DNA of 5,564 nt from an uncultured Actinomyces sp. (GTDB taxonomy: Bacteria > Actinomycetota > Actinomycetes > Actinomycetales > Actinomycetaceae). Within the stretch, counting starts at the first letter, position 1. Every line of letters begins with the position of its first letter. Below, in pieces: positions 5,283 through 5,564 of the stretch. The translations under genes and the position numbers were made by a program. Location of the stretch: positions 1 to 5,564 of the forward strand of contig CALIZH010000304.1 of assembly GCA_938028585.1 (NCBI GenBank), written 5' to 3'. The notes beneath the pieces were generated by a model, which worked only from the letters and a program-made list of their open reading frames with translations, made no database searches and was not told the DNA's origin.

Positions 5283-5564
5283 GTTTGAGTGTGAATCCGC
5301 ACAGACGTGCACGTATGCGCCGTGTTGTCGAACGGATGTTCTTGGCTCGGTGCATGCGTATGCGGGTTGGTAAGGGTTCGATGTGGAAGGTGGGGGTTCG
5401 TGTGCACCACGCACCGAACTGGTCCGACAAATCAGCCCACAACCAGCCTCAACCTGCCCTGAAACCCCGCCCAGGCCTCGTCCGAAGCAGAGCCAAAAAG
5501 TGAACGCCACCACGAAAAATGGCTTAGGATGGTGGGCGCGCCGACGAACCCCAATGACGGGAAC
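5283..5564. other. Non-coding right flank with one strong hairpin
   Basis: I find no gene in this stretch. Open frames on both strands give Cys-, Arg- and Pro-rich translations with no family features and no ribosome binding sites. It holds a hairpin at 5396-5419. At the far right TAGGAT (5525-5530), a good actinobacterial -10 shape, is followed by an ATG at 5554 that runs off the window edge. No Shine-Dalgarno precedes that ATG, so a new gene there is only a possibility. CCACCA (5507-5512) and TGGTGG (5530-5535) are also complementary across a 17-base loop. Confidence 0.4.
5396..5419. repeat. Hairpin with 9-base-pair stem
   Basis: GTTCG (5396-5400) pairs with CGAAC (5415-5419), and GTGC (5402-5405) pairs with GCAC (5411-5414), leaving one bulged T (5401) and a five-base loop ACCAC. 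It is followed by no T-run on either strand, so it is not an obvious terminator. It could be part of a structured RNA, a protein-binding site or an end signal for a neighbouring gene to the right. Confidence 0.35.

Noticed and set aside
5370..5420. tRNA or tmRNA 3' end suggested by two GGGTTCG runs
   Set aside because: The flanking bases do not form an acceptor stem or a T-arm with a partner, and no cloverleaf can be drawn upstream.
4899..5513. 204-codon minus-strand open frame
   Set aside because: It overlaps the membrane protein gene in another frame, covers its promoter, and its translation has no family-like or membrane pattern beyond chance.
1..5564. CRISPR array, insertion sequence or integrase
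   Set aside because: No regularly spaced repeats, no transposase or recombinase motifs, and no long terminal inverted repeats were seen on either strand.

Overview
The window reads as a stretch of a bacterial accessory (defence-type) region, most likely from an actinobacterium (high-GC Gram-positive). The hints are the GC-rich flanks (42 of the first 60 bases are G or C), a GTG-initiated gene with a clear Shine-Dalgarno, actinobacterial-looking promoter boxes, and the style of the last protein. The genus cannot be fixed from the sequence alone. There is no rRNA, tRNA, CRISPR array, integrase or insertion sequence in view.

Layout. Bases 1-65 are the C-terminal tail of a gene entering from the left, resembling a ribbon-helix-helix (ParD/CopG-type) antitoxin. 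Bases 170-2306, minus strand, hold a tightly coupled two-gene operon: first a small all-alpha MazG/dCTPase-like nucleotide pyrophosphohydrolase (2306 to 1977), then a 606-residue protein joining an N-terminal GIY-YIG nuclease domain to a DUF2075/Schlafen-group-3 type SF1 helicase (1990 to 170). The two genes overlap by 14 bases. Bases 2482-4249, plus strand, hold a second two-gene unit pointing away from the first: an SMC/OLD-like ABC-ATPase, broken by one in-frame TAA at 2908-2910, followed 4 bases later by a DUF4276/RloB-like TOPRIM protein. Bases 4300-5178, minus strand, encode an unrecognised single-pass membrane protein with an acidic N-terminal half and a coiled-coil-prone C-terminal half. 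It has a credible promoter and ribosome binding site. Bases 5179-5564 are non-coding as far as can be seen and hold the promoter, a perfect inverted repeat and a strong hairpin.

How the genes may work together (inference). Both two-gene units have the make-up of phage-defence modules. One pairs a nuclease-helicase with an enzyme that hydrolyses nucleotides. The other pairs an ATPase sensor with a TOPRIM effector, the same logic as OLD, Abi and PARIS-like systems. They are divergent across a 175-base gap and differ in base composition (23/60 G+C at 1501-1560, 39/60 at 3121-3180), so they were probably acquired separately into one defence island. The second module looks recently disabled, or else depends on readthrough or re-initiation, because its ATPase carries a single nonsense codon while every downstream motif is still intact. 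The most promising candidate for a little-described system is the MazG plus GIY-YIG/Schlafen-helicase operon.
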